Positions 9,890 through 19,700 of a stretch of DNA of 64,000 bases are shown here, piece by piece. The notes under the pieces were generated by a model. It was not told where the DNA came from, did no database searches, and worked only from the letters and a program-made list of their open reading frames with translations. Positions within the stretch are counted from its first letter, which is position 1. Every line of letters starts with the position of its first letter. Location of the stretch: assembly GCA_029242325.1 (NCBI GenBank), contig JAQWUD010000022.1:1-64000 (forward strand), given 5' to 3'. The position numbers were made by a program, and so were the translations under genes. The stretch is from Luminiphilus sp. (GTDB lineage Bacteria; Pseudomonadota; Gammaproteobacteria; Pseudomonadales; Halieaceae).

Positions 9890-11542
9890 CTACGCGCGGG
9901 ATTCATCCAAACGCCGCGCACCTGAGCGGGCAGTGAGCGATGCGCCGGCTGTCGAAGTGAATGTGGGCTCCGTCACGCTGGACACGAACCGCCACTGGGC
10001 GGTGGCCGCCTCTGGGGTGAGCGTGACCTCGGTCCAGCCGCGCTGGGCTGTGTCCGCCGCCACGAGCTCCGGGCTGGCGCCTTTTAGCAATGCCTGCATC
10101 TGCTCGGGGGGCAGCGGCACGTAGTTCTCAAGCCCCGGGCTTGATACCCCCGGGGTGCCCCACTCCACTCCCACGGCCTCGCCCTTTTGGCTAGTCAGGT
10201 TAAAAGCCCAGCCGTTGTGGGTATCGCCCGCCAAGGAGATCGGGTTGGTGGCGTGGGCAGTGAGCAGGGCAAATAGCCGCTCCCGAGCGGCGGGGTAGCC
10301 GTCCCAGGCGTCGAGGTTGGAGGGTAAGCCGTAAGGGGCGAGCTGTTGGGTCTGCTCGACCCGCGGCCGAACGTATTCAGAGAGCTCGAGCTGGGCGAGC
10401 TCCTCGGGGGGAATCACCGGGATATTCAGCTTACCCATGAGTACCTGCTGCCCCAGCACCTGCCACGTGGCGCCGCGGGCTTTGCTGCTTTGCAGTGCCC
10501 GCTGCAGCCACGCTTCCTGTTGTGTACCCAGCATTTGCCGCTCTGGGTTGTACAGGGTGTTCTGAAGAAACGCCTCCACGCTGCCGGCCTGCTCGATGCC
10601 TTTGGCATAGTCTAGCTGCTCGTCGCGACCCACCAGGCGGGTGTCGAGCATGATGAGATCCGCAAGGTCACCGACCTGAAAGGCGCGATAGATCACGCCC
10701 TGGTCGCCCCCGGGCCCGGTGCGGATGGGCATCCACTCGTGGTAGGCCTGACGGGAGGCGTGAATGCGTTTGAAGAAATCTCCTTCCTCGGGGCTGTGGT
10801 TCTCAGCCCCCGCGCGCCAGGTGTCGTTCATCATCTCATGGTCATCCCACACCGTGATCCACGGGTGCGCCGCGTGGGCGGCCTGCAGGTCGGGGTCGGT
10901 GCGGTACAGGCCGTGGCGCATGCGGTAGTCCTCGAGCACCATTATCTCGTGCTCAGGCTCAACGGTGCGGCCGAACCGCTGCTCGGCAACGGGGTTCACA
11001 TACTCACCCACGGGGTATTCGTAAATGTAGTCGCCCAGATGGAGCACCACATCGAGCTTGGCCTCGGCGATATCACGGTAGGCGTGGAAAAATCCCTGTG
11101 GGTAGTTCGAGCACGACGCGACGGCCATTGTGAACTCGCCGACCTCCCCCTCGGGCAGCGTGCGGGTGCAGCCCACGGGCGAGGTCACACCACTGGCCAT
11201 GAACCGGTAGCAGTAGCGTGTGCCCGGAGAGAGGCCCGCGGCGTCGACCTTCACGGTGTAATCGCGATCAGGTTGGGCGGTGATCTCGCCGCTGGCCACG
11301 ACAGTTCCAAATGTGTAATCAGTGGCCACTTGCCACGTGCAGGGCACCGGGTTTGCATTGCCGTTACCCGGCAGCACGCGCGTCCAGAGGACCACCCTGT
11401 CAGCCAGCGGGTCGCCGCTGGCAATGCCGTGTGTAAAGTGAGCGGCTGCAGGTCTATCCGCAGTAAATCCCCGCAGGGATAGCGCCCCTAGCGATGCGCC
11501 CGTAGCTTGTATGAGTGTGCGGCGGCGTAGTGGTGCAGGCAT
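9890..11542 (-). CDS. phoD: Alkaline phosphatase D family protein, Tat-type signal
   Basis: RRRTLIQATGASLGALSL N-terminus; FTHGIASGDPLADRVVLWTRV, LHLGDYIYEYP, TVWDDHEMMND, LAGDTHNGWA motifs. Confidence 0.9.
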   Translation of the reverse strand: MPAPLRRRTLIQATGASLGALSLRGFTADRPAAAHFTHGIASGDPLADRVVLWTRVLPGNGNANPVPCTWQVATDYTFGTVVASGEITAQPDRDYTVKVDAAGLSPGTRYCYRFMASGVTSPVGCTRTLPEGEVGEFTMAVASCSNYPQGFFHAYRDIAEAKLDVVLHLGDYIYEYPVGEYVNPVAEQRFGRTVEPEHEIMVLEDYRMRHGLYRTDPDLQAAHAAHPWITVWDDHEMMNDTWRAGAENHSPEEGDFFKRIHASRQAYHEWMPIRTGPGGDQGVIYRAFQVGDLADLIMLDTRLVGRDEQLDYAKGIEQAGSVEAFLQNTLYNPERQMLGTQQEAWLQRALQSSKARGATWQVLGQQVLMGKLNIPVIPPEELAQLELSEYVRPRVEQTQQLAPYGLPSNLDAWDGYPAARERLFALLTAHATNPISLAGDTHNGWAFNLTSQKGEAVGVEWGTPGVSSPGLENYVPLPPEQMQALLKGASPELVAADTAQRGWTEVTLTPEAATAQWRFVSSVTEPTFTSTAGASLTARSGARRLDESRA

Positions 11543-11670
11543 CGGGGTTCTCAGTTAGGTATGCGTCAAGAGGGCGAAGTATGGGGCATCTTTATGACTA
11601 CGTCGTGGCGCCATTCAAACTGATTCCAGCCCTTGCTGGCTCGCTGCGGGCGGCGCACTCCGCGGCGTTT

Positions 11671-12795
11671 TCAATCCGCAAAAGACGGCCGGAAGGTCAA
11701 GCTCAGATTGATAAACGGGCTGCTGCTCACATCGATACTCGGACCGCTCACATCGCCGTCAGTAATGGTAAGCGCGCGCAGACCACCCACACCCACCGCA
11801 CCCTCTAGCCAAAGCGGCCCCCTGAGGCGCATGCCCGCGCCGAAGCCAAAATCAAAACCGCTCAGGTTCAGGGCTGCGGCGCCAGTGCCACTGTCGACCG
11901 CCCAGCTGTTGCCCGAATAAGACGCGCCAAGCGAGACAAACCAGTCCTTGCTGGGGGCATACATGACCTGAGGCCAGGGCAGGATGGCGCTCACGCTCCA
12001 GCGCTCATTGAGGATGAGCGAGGCGCCCACATACGGCAGTACGCTGTTACCAAAGTCCGAGTCGTCAAATACCACACCAAACAGCCACCACAGACGGTCG
12101 TTGCGGGTGTAGCGCGCCACGGCGCCGCCCATGACTTGCCAATAGTCCTTGCCGCGCTCGCCCAGACTCGAGTGGTTATAAAACGGCACCACCGCACCAA
12201 TCACCTGCCAGTCGGGGTCTAACTGATACAGGTAGCCGGCAGCCAGCGCGGCACTGGTGACCGAGAAATCCTCACCGTTGTCGACCGAGAAATCCGAGTA
12301 GGAGACATACTCCCCCAGCACCGCCATGCTCCGCTTGCTGAGCAAAAACGGCACCCCGGCGTATTGGCTGGTAGCATTCACCTGATACCGCGTGCCCGCT
12401 GTCTCGGGAGTGGCGCCCACCTCGCTGACCATGGCGTCGCCGTAATGGGTGCCGCCCAAAAAGGCAACGGGCAAAAAGGGTGCGTTACTGAAGCCCCGGG
12501 CAAATGCCAGATCCGATTCGGTAAACGCCCGGGCGCTGCGCTCGATAAAGTTCTCGTCCGGCAGTACGACCTCGCTGGTGAGCGCGTCGTTCTCAACGCC
12601 ATCAGAGAAGGCGGTGTCACCTGCACGAGACGGGTGAGCAACGGGCTCTCTCTCTTCGACTGCCACCACCTCCGGCGCCGGCACAGTCAAAAGCAGCGTA
12701 AACAAGCCATACAGAAGTGTGCGCAAAACCAGCATCCTGTTGAGGTGGGCCATTGCATCATGGCGGGAGGCGGTGATTTTACCGCGCCCAAGCAT
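11671..12795 (-). CDS. Outer-membrane beta-barrel-like protein (DUF6268-like)
   Basis: 374 aa; signal peptide; alternating aromatic/polar strands, e.g. WLFGVVFDDSDFGNSVLPYVGASLILNERWSVSAILPWPQVMYAPSKDWFVSLGASY. Confidence 0.55.
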   Translation of the reverse strand: MLGRGKITASRHDAMAHLNRMLVLRTLLYGLFTLLLTVPAPEVVAVEEREPVAHPSRAGDTAFSDGVENDALTSEVVLPDENFIERSARAFTESDLAFARGFSNAPFLPVAFLGGTHYGDAMVSEVGATPETAGTRYQVNATSQYAGVPFLLSKRSMAVLGEYVSYSDFSVDNGEDFSVTSAALAAGYLYQLDPDWQVIGAVVPFYNHSSLGERGKDYWQVMGGAVARYTRNDRLWWLFGVVFDDSDFGNSVLPYVGASLILNERWSVSAILPWPQVMYAPSKDWFVSLGASYSGNSWAVDSGTGAAALNLSGFDFGFGAGMRLRGPLWLEGAVGVGGLRALTITDGDVSGPSIDVSSSPFINLSLTFRPSFAD

Positions 12796-12897
12796 TCAGG
12801 GGTGGGGGCAAGAAACGGTATCCTAACGATCCACACTCGCGACGTGACGTAGCATGACGACAGGACCCATCGTGTTTCAACCTCATACGGGTGGCAT

Positions 12898-13959
12898 TTG
12901 GTGACAGATCTCAACTCTCGCAGCGCGCAGCGCACCAAGCAACTTGGCCCGGCGCAGGGCGGCCATAGCCCCTGGCGCTTCAGCACGGCGCCCTGCATGG
13001 ATTGGACCGACCGCCACTGCCGGCGCTTCTGGCGCACCCTCACGCGCCACACCCGGGTCTACACCGAGATGGTCACCACCGGTGCCTTACTGCATGGCGA
13101 TATCAAACGGCATCTGCGCTTTAACAGTGATGAGCACCCCGTGGCCCTGCAATTGGGCGGCGCGGTGCCGGCAGACCTCGCCGCCTGTGCCAAACTCGGT
13201 GAGCAATGGGGCTACGACGAGATCAACTTAAATTGCGGCTGCCCCTCAGACCGCGTGCAGAACGGCCGCTTTGGCGCCTGTCTGATGGCCGAGCCCGCGC
13301 TGGTGCGCAACTGCGTGGCCGCCATGCGTGAGGCCTGCGATATTCCCGTAACGGTCAAACACCGTATCGGCATTGATCATCAGGAGTGCTACTCGGAGCT
13401 CCTGAATTTTGTGGGCACCGTGGCCTCAGGCGGCGCCGAGGTGTTCCTTGTGCATGCGCGCAAGGCGTGGCTGCAGGGGCTGTCTCCCAAAGAGAACCGG
13501 GACATCCCGCCGCTCAATTACGAGTGGGTGTATCACTTAAAGCGCGACTTCCCGGCACTGACCATTGTGATCAACGGCGGGATCGAAACACTGGATGCCT
13601 GTGCGCCACACCTTGAACACGTGGATGGTGTGATGCTGGGGCGGGCGCCCTATCAGAACCCGTGGCTACTGAGTGAAGTCGATACGCGCTTGTTTAGCGC
13701 CGGCGATGCCCACGTCGAGAGTCGCGAGGCCGCCGTCGAGGCCATGCTGCCTTACATCGAGTCGCAGCTGTCGGCGGGTGCGCGCCTGCATCATGTCACC
13801 CGGCACATGCTGGGGCTGTATCAGGGGCAATACGGGGGCCGTCAGTACCGGCGGCATCTGAGCGAGCACGCGCATAAACTGGAATCAGGCGCGAACATCC
13901 TGCTGGAGGCGATGGCGTTTTGCCAAACGCCACCCGGGCGCGTGGTAGCGACCGGATAA
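12898..13959 (+). CDS. dusA: tRNA-dihydrouridine(20/20a) synthase DusA (start may be GTG at 12901)
   Basis: FSTAPCMDWTDRHCRRFWR, YTEMVTTGALLHGD, EINLNCGCPSDRVQNGRFGACLM. Confidence 0.93.
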   Translation: MVTDLNSRSAQRTKQLGPAQGGHSPWRFSTAPCMDWTDRHCRRFWRTLTRHTRVYTEMVTTGALLHGDIKRHLRFNSDEHPVALQLGGAVPADLAACAKLGEQWGYDEINLNCGCPSDRVQNGRFGACLMAEPALVRNCVAAMREACDIPVTVKHRIGIDHQECYSELLNFVGTVASGGAEVFLVHARKAWLQGLSPKENRDIPPLNYEWVYHLKRDFPALTIVINGGIETLDACAPHLEHVDGVMLGRAPYQNPWLLSEVDTRLFSAGDAHVESREAAVEAMLPYIESQLSAGARLHHVTRHMLGLYQGQYGGRQYRRHLSEHAHKLESGANILLEAMAFCQTPPGRVVATG

Positions 13960-14028
13960 GTATCCAAAGCCACTTTACCGGGCGCATTTCCTATAATGTG
14001 TCATCTCACAACGAAGCCGAGGTACGTC

Positions 14029-14178
14029 ATGTCCAACGAAACCGTTCTCAAGGAAGTCATAGAGCTGCTCCACGAGCTAAAGCTGGAGCTGGTGGCCGAA
14101 ATGGATTACGCCTCACTGGAGCTTCAGGTCGAGGCCATCATCGACAAGATGTATGAGCTGACCGAAGAGGCCGAGTAA
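14029..14178 (+). CDS. Small acidic helical hypothetical protein
   Basis: MSNETVLKEVIELLHELKLELVAEMDYASLELQVEAIIDKMYELTEEAE; coherent helical composition, intergenic position. Confidence 0.5.
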   Translation: MSNETVLKEVIELLHELKLELVAEMDYASLELQVEAIIDKMYELTEEAE

Positions 14179-14249
14179 ACCCGAACCCTGCGCGCGGGCG
14201 GCTGTCATCACAGCTGCGGGCGGGGCGCGGTGGACCCTGAACGCGGCGC

Positions 14250-14732
14250 TCAGGGGCGCTCGAGCGTACTGACGAGATCCTTAAAGGCGTCTGCATTCTC
14301 ATCATTCATCGACATCAAGGTCCGGTGAGCTTCGAGCACCTGCTTTTTTACCTCCCCTTCCTCACAGGCCACGGCAGGAATCTCCGTGATTGTGGAATCG
14401 GTGTTAAAGCACTCATTGCGACGCTCAAATAGTTGATTAAAACCCATCGTATCGAGCAATCGATTGATACTGGGATTCGTGCTGAAAATTGCCGGTCGGA
14501 AATCAAAGTGCTCCTTAGTCTGAATCGCCAGTTGAGCGAGCATCCCTAACGTGGTGCTGTCGAGCCCGTCGGCTTCGGTCACGTCAACCCACACACTCAC
14601 GAATTCAGGCTCGGCAAACATCTCCTGAAAGTAATGATCGAGTGCCGTGCACATGGTCAGGCGCACGTCGCCCTCGAGCTTCAGCACGTGCGCCCCGTCG
14701 GTAGAGGCTGCACAGATTCTGCATTCACTCAT
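14250..14732 (-). CDS. STAS-domain protein (anti-sigma factor antagonist type)
   Basis: LKLEGDVRLTMCTALDHYF...VSVWVDVTEADGLDSTTLGMLAQLAIQ...NPSINRLLDTMGFNQLF; overlaps the phosphatase gene by 4 nt. Confidence 0.75.
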   Translation of the reverse strand: MSECRICAASTDGAHVLKLEGDVRLTMCTALDHYFQEMFAEPEFVSVWVDVTEADGLDSTTLGMLAQLAIQTKEHFDFRPAIFSTNPSINRLLDTMGFNQLFERRNECFNTDSTITEIPAVACEEGEVKKQVLEAHRTLMSMNDENADAFKDLVSTLERP

Positions 14733-15919
14733 CCCACACCCCGACTGACAAAGAGGCCTGCGATATCATCTGCGAGATCATCCGAGGTGACTTCACCCAA
14801 ATCCAGTCTGCGAATGAGATCCCCCGGCTTTTCGAGTGAACCACCCAGTCGATCAAGCAGGGTTTTCTCGCGCTCAATGAGGTCCACTTCGTCGATCGTT
14901 TCCAAAACGCCATCAGACATGAGCACTAGCATGAAGGTCTCTGGCAGCGCGGTTTCCTCAAGGCCGTAGCTTGCCTCGGGAGTCAGCCCTACGGGCATGC
15001 CCTCACCCATCAGGTATTCAATATGGTCTGGCGTCATAAGAACGGGTTTTGGGAGATGGCCTGCCACAGAGTATTGCAGTGTGTGCGCCTCAAAGTCGAG
15101 GCACCCCACCACCATAGTTGCGTACTTATTTACATGGAGTTCAAGCAACTCGCGGTTAGCCAGCGCCAGCATGTCAATCGGATGGATAACGGTCTTGTCG
15201 TCCCGACGTAGATAGTCTGAGCGCTTGCGAGCGAACAGATTTTTCAGCAGCACCGTAGCAAACGCCGAGGAGCTGCCATGACCAGATACATCGGCAAGAA
15301 AAAACACCACCTTGCTTTTGCCCACCTGAAAGTAATCAGTAAAGTCACCGCTCAAATACAGCGACGGCAAAATGCGATGGCTGAACCAGTAATCTCCCGC
15401 CTTGAGTGAGTGCGCTGGGAACATCGCCTTCTGCACCTGACGGCCTGCCGCCTGGTCCTGCTCCAATATCCGCAAGGAGTGACTCAGCTCGGTGTTTGCA
15501 CGCTCGAGATTTTCGTTAGATTCCACCAGATCACGCTGCAGCTGGCGATGATGCACACCGCGTTCAACGGCGCGCCGCACTAATCCGGGTTTTTCAGCCG
15601 GCCTGACAAAAAAACCGGCCGCGCCGAGCCCCAAGGCAGTCGTCATGCTGTCCATATCGCGGTGGTCACTCACCGCCAGCACCGGCACCTGCACATCGAA
15701 GACCCGCATCGCACGCCGCACCGAAGCCCAAGACACGTTGAGCAGCTCCACGTGGCAGATCACGCAGTCCCAAGGGCTGTCCGCTCCCAGCACTGCCTCA
15801 ATATCGGGTGCCTTAGACGCGACTTCATACCGATGATGCGGATCATCGAGAGCGGCAACCAATGCGGCAGCACGCTCTGGCCGGTCGTCAACTACTAATA
15901 CCGCACCGATCTGGTTCAT
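14729..15919 (-). CDS. Receiver-like domain plus SpoIIE/PP2C-type serine phosphatase (RsbU/HsbR-like)
   Basis: N-terminal VLVVDDRPERAAALV; C-terminal GDFTDYFQVGKSKVVFFLADVSGHGSSSAFATVLLK...LMSDGVLE. Confidence 0.88.
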   Translation of the reverse strand: MNQIGAVLVVDDRPERAAALVAALDDPHHRYEVASKAPDIEAVLGADSPWDCVICHVELLNVSWASVRRAMRVFDVQVPVLAVSDHRDMDSMTTALGLGAAGFFVRPAEKPGLVRRAVERGVHHRQLQRDLVESNENLERANTELSHSLRILEQDQAAGRQVQKAMFPAHSLKAGDYWFSHRILPSLYLSGDFTDYFQVGKSKVVFFLADVSGHGSSSAFATVLLKNLFARKRSDYLRRDDKTVIHPIDMLALANRELLELHVNKYATMVVGCLDFEAHTLQYSVAGHLPKPVLMTPDHIEYLMGEGMPVGLTPEASYGLEETALPETFMLVLMSDGVLETIDEVDLIEREKTLLDRLGGSLEKPGDLIRRLDLGEVTSDDLADDIAGLFVSRGVG

Positions 15920-15952
15920 ATTAGTCAGGCCAGCGTCGCTGACAACCGGGGA

Positions 15953-16777
15953 TCAAAACTCGTCCTCGTCCCAGCCGCTATCAAATTCGGAGAAGTCATC
16001 CTTCATCTGACCACCGGTTTCCAGTACGGCACGATTCTGAAGGTATACATCGCGATAAAAGATGTAGCGATCACCCGTCATAATCTCTTCAGCATCCAGA
16101 AGGTTAGCCCGAAAATCGAGTATGTTAACGGCGCGAAGCCCCCAATAGGCCTTGTCATTCATCATTTGGCCAGTTGGAGAGATAAAGGCGTCGATCGACG
16201 CACCAGTGGCCGCACGAACCGTACTCGGGCCAATAACGGGTAGCACCACATAATTCCCGCGCGGAACGCCCCAAATGGACAAGGTATGACCAAAATCCGT
16301 TGCGTAACGAGGGATGCCCGCCTTGCTGGCAACATCAAATAGTCCGAATATCCCCACGGTAGAGTTTGCGACTACCCGAAAGACGTTATTCACCGCGCCT
16401 TCCATGCGTCCCTGCAACAGCGCATTGATCGCACCATTAAAATCGTAGAAGTTGCTGAAGAAGTTGTTCACGCCGATCCGCGCGGCCTCGGGCATGATGG
16501 CATCGTATCCCTGTGCAACCGGCTTGATCACCCAGCGATCAGTGTCGCCATTGAAGTCAAACATCCAGCGGTTGTAGCCCTCCCACGGGTCGACCTCTTG
16601 CTCTGCGCGTAGCGGACCCGCTGCCGAAAAAAACAGGATGAGAAATGCGAGCCAATACACAGCCACCGTCCGGTAGACGGGTAAAGGCGGGAAACAGTTT
16701 CTGGCGTAGCGCAACATACTGAGGTGCTCTGGGCTCGTTTCTGTCGATATTTTAACGCTAATACTTTGGCGGGTCAC
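15953..16777 (-). CDS. mlaA: MlaA/VacJ family phospholipid-transport lipoprotein
   Basis: DPWEGYNRWMFDFNGDTDRWVIKPVAQGYDAIMP...NNFFSNFYDFNGAINALLQG...VIGPSTVRAATG. Confidence 0.88.
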   Translation of the reverse strand: MTRQSISVKISTETSPEHLSMLRYARNCFPPLPVYRTVAVYWLAFLILFFSAAGPLRAEQEVDPWEGYNRWMFDFNGDTDRWVIKPVAQGYDAIMPEAARIGVNNFFSNFYDFNGAINALLQGRMEGAVNNVFRVVANSTVGIFGLFDVASKAGIPRYATDFGHTLSIWGVPRGNYVVLPVIGPSTVRAATGASIDAFISPTGQMMNDKAYWGLRAVNILDFRANLLDAEEIMTGDRYIFYRDVYLQNRAVLETGGQMKDDFSEFDSGWDEDEF

Positions 16778-16784
16778 GGGGGCG

Positions 16785-19700
16785 TCAGCGGGGATTCTGC
16801 TCCATCCAGGCCTGCACTTGCTGCCACTGTTGCTCGAGGCGCTTGGCAGACACAGGCAGGCGCGTTTTCATTTGTTGGGCAAACAAAGACACCCGAAATT
16901 CCTCCAGCATCCAGCGATACTGATAGGCCTCGGGCGATAAACGGATCAAGCCAGGGTAGGCACCCTCGGCATCACTGAGGGCGGCCAACCAGGGCACCAG
17001 CAGCTCAAGCGCTTTCTGATCCTTCAGGTACTGCCCGTTAAGGCGGCTCATACGATGCTCCGCCGCTTTGGCATAGCGGGGATACTGCGCCAGCCACTCA
17101 CCGCCTGCATAACGCACCGTAGCACTGCTCAACAACATGCTCATACTCCGCCAGCAGTCGTCCTGGCTCTCCTGGTGGTCGCTGTTGAGTTTGGCCACTG
17201 CAGTCCGGGCCAACGCCCAGGCTTTGAGCGCCTGTGCGATCTGCTCTGACACCGCGACTGCCTCGGCGTGCCAGCAACTGCGCAGTGCATCGAACCATGC
17301 TTTAAACGCTTCCTCTGAGCGTGGCGGCTCCGCAGCTTTCAACGAATGATGCGCCACTGCAGCGATCACATCCTCTGCCAATCCCTTGCGATCTACTTCC
17401 ACCGCCGCAAATGCCAGCACCAGTTCGTTGCCAGCAAACAACGCCTTACGGAGTGATTTCATCAACTGGCTGGCCTGCTTGGTGGCCAGCGCCACCAATC
17501 CCTCCTCATGCGCCAGCAATGCCTCACCCGGATAATCCAGCAACCGGACTGCGATGCCTTGCGCCTCAGCCACCACAGCGGGGTGAGCGATGACCTCGAG
17601 GCCGGCGGCCCGCGATTTCCATACGGCCGGTAGCTCACCGAAATCCCAACGCTCAACACGGTTGCGCTCCGGAGAGTTTTCCCGGTTCGTTGTGGCAGCG
17701 GGTTCACCAGTTCGAAATTCTGCTACCAGCGCGGCCATGTCCCTGCCCTGCCCTAGTAGCTTGCCCGTGGCGTCCACCACACGAACATTCATGCGATAAA
17801 AGTCTTCGAGCTGACCGGGCTGCCAATCGCCAGTGCCCACCTGCACGCCACGCTGACGTTTGAGCACCTGACTGAGCGCCGCACATAAGTCCGCGTTCTC
17901 GGCTATGAGCTCACTCAATGCGGCGTCGACCACATCAGGAGCAGGCACCAACTGCTTGCGGAGCGACTTGGGCAGGCCCTTTATCAGTGCAATACACTTG
18001 TCACGGAGCAAACCCGGCACCAGCCAGTCAAACAGGTATCGTGGTGCGCGATTGAGGAGCGGCAAGGGGATCGTGATCGACACCCCGTCGTTTTCGCGCC
18101 CGGGCTCAAACTGATAGCGGAGCTGATAGTCGACCCCCTGCCAGTTGAGGGTGGGTGGAAACTGGGCCTCTACCTCAGCACCGGGATCACGCACGAGAAT
18201 TTGATCACGCTTGAGCAACAGATTTCCCTCGCGGGACGGGTCCTGCTTGAGCCACTTGATGAGCGACGTCATCCCCACACAATGCGGCGCCAGACGCTCG
18301 TCGTAAAAACGGACCAACGCCTCCTCCTCAATCAACAGATCGCGCCGCCGCGTTCGGGATTCCAGTTCCTCCACCGAGCGCATCAGCGACAGATTCTCCT
18401 TCAGGAAAAGCGGCGGCTTTATCACGTTACCGGTCACCAATGCATTGCTAATAAAAATCGTTCTAGAAGTCTCGGGGTCGATGTCGCCGAAGTGCACCCG
18501 GCGCCCATCACTGACGGTCAGACCGTATAACGTGACCCGTTCTTTCGCCATCACCCTGCCAGTGCGACGCTGCCAGGCAGGCTCGTAATGATGGCGCTTG
18601 AGTACCCGCGGATTCACCCTGAGCAGCCAGTCTGGCTCGATCGCCGCACACTGGCGGGCATACACCTGAGTGGTCTCAATAATCTCGCCTGCCACCATCC
18701 ACGGCGGCGGCTTTTTGTACTGACCCGAGCCCGGAAACAGCACGGTCTTACGATTGCGCGTAGCGTTAAACTCTTTACCCTCGTCACGCTGGGCAACGTT
18801 CCCCAGAAGCCCCGTCAGCAAGGCGCGATGAATCGCTTCGTAGGCCTCCTCATCGGGTAATTGTGGCCGTACGCGGAAACCGAGCTGCCGGCAGGCCAAC
18901 ACCAACTGACCGTGAATCTCCCGCCACTCGCGCATGCGCATGTAGGCAAAGTACTCGCGTTGACATAGCTTGCGTAGCTGGTTCTGGCTGAGGGCTTGAC
19001 GCTGCTCTTCGAAGTAGCGCCACAGCGCAATCCATGCGAGAAAGTCTGAGCGCGGATGCTGAAACCGTGCATGGGCCTGATCGGCCTGTGCCTGCTTTTC
19101 GGTAGGGCGCTCGCGGGGGTCCTGAATCGACATGGCGCTGACAATTACCAGTACTTCCGGAAGGCATTTCAGCTCGTTGGCGGCGAGCAGCATACGGCCC
19201 AAGCGCGGGTCCACCGGGAGGCGCGCCAGCTGTCGCCCCAGCGCGGTCAATTTGCCGCGAGCAGACACTGCATCCAGCTCTTCCAGCAGTCGATAACCAT
19301 CGCGCACGACCTTCGGATCGGGCGGGTCAATAAACGGGAAGCGATCCACCTCGCCCAATCCGAGCTCCAGCATTCTCAGGACCACGGCGGCCAGATTGGT
19401 GCGCCGAATTTCGGGGTCGGTGAATGCGGCTCTACCCAGAAAATCCTGCTCACTGTAGAGACGGAAACACACGCCGTCTGAGAGTCGCCCGCAGCGCCCC
19501 ATACGCTGATTAGCGCTGGCCTGAGAGATGGGTTCAATCGGTAACCGCTGCAGCCGGCTCCGAACACTGTAGCGGCTGATGCGCGCCTCACCGGGATCGA
19601 TCACGTAGCGAATACCGGGCACGGTCAGAGAGGTCTCTGCCACATTGGTCGCCAGCACCACCCGCATGCCCGCTCCACCACTCTGAAACACCCGATTCTG

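Noticed and set aside
10739-11482. 247-aa plus-strand ORF
   Set aside because: Fully antisense to phoD, whose motifs are clear; Val/Gly/His-rich translation without a recognisable fold.
14179-14249. GC-rich inverted repeats (e.g. GCTGT-CATC-ACAGC) between two convergent genes
   Set aside because: Short stem, no U-tract; too weak to call a terminator.
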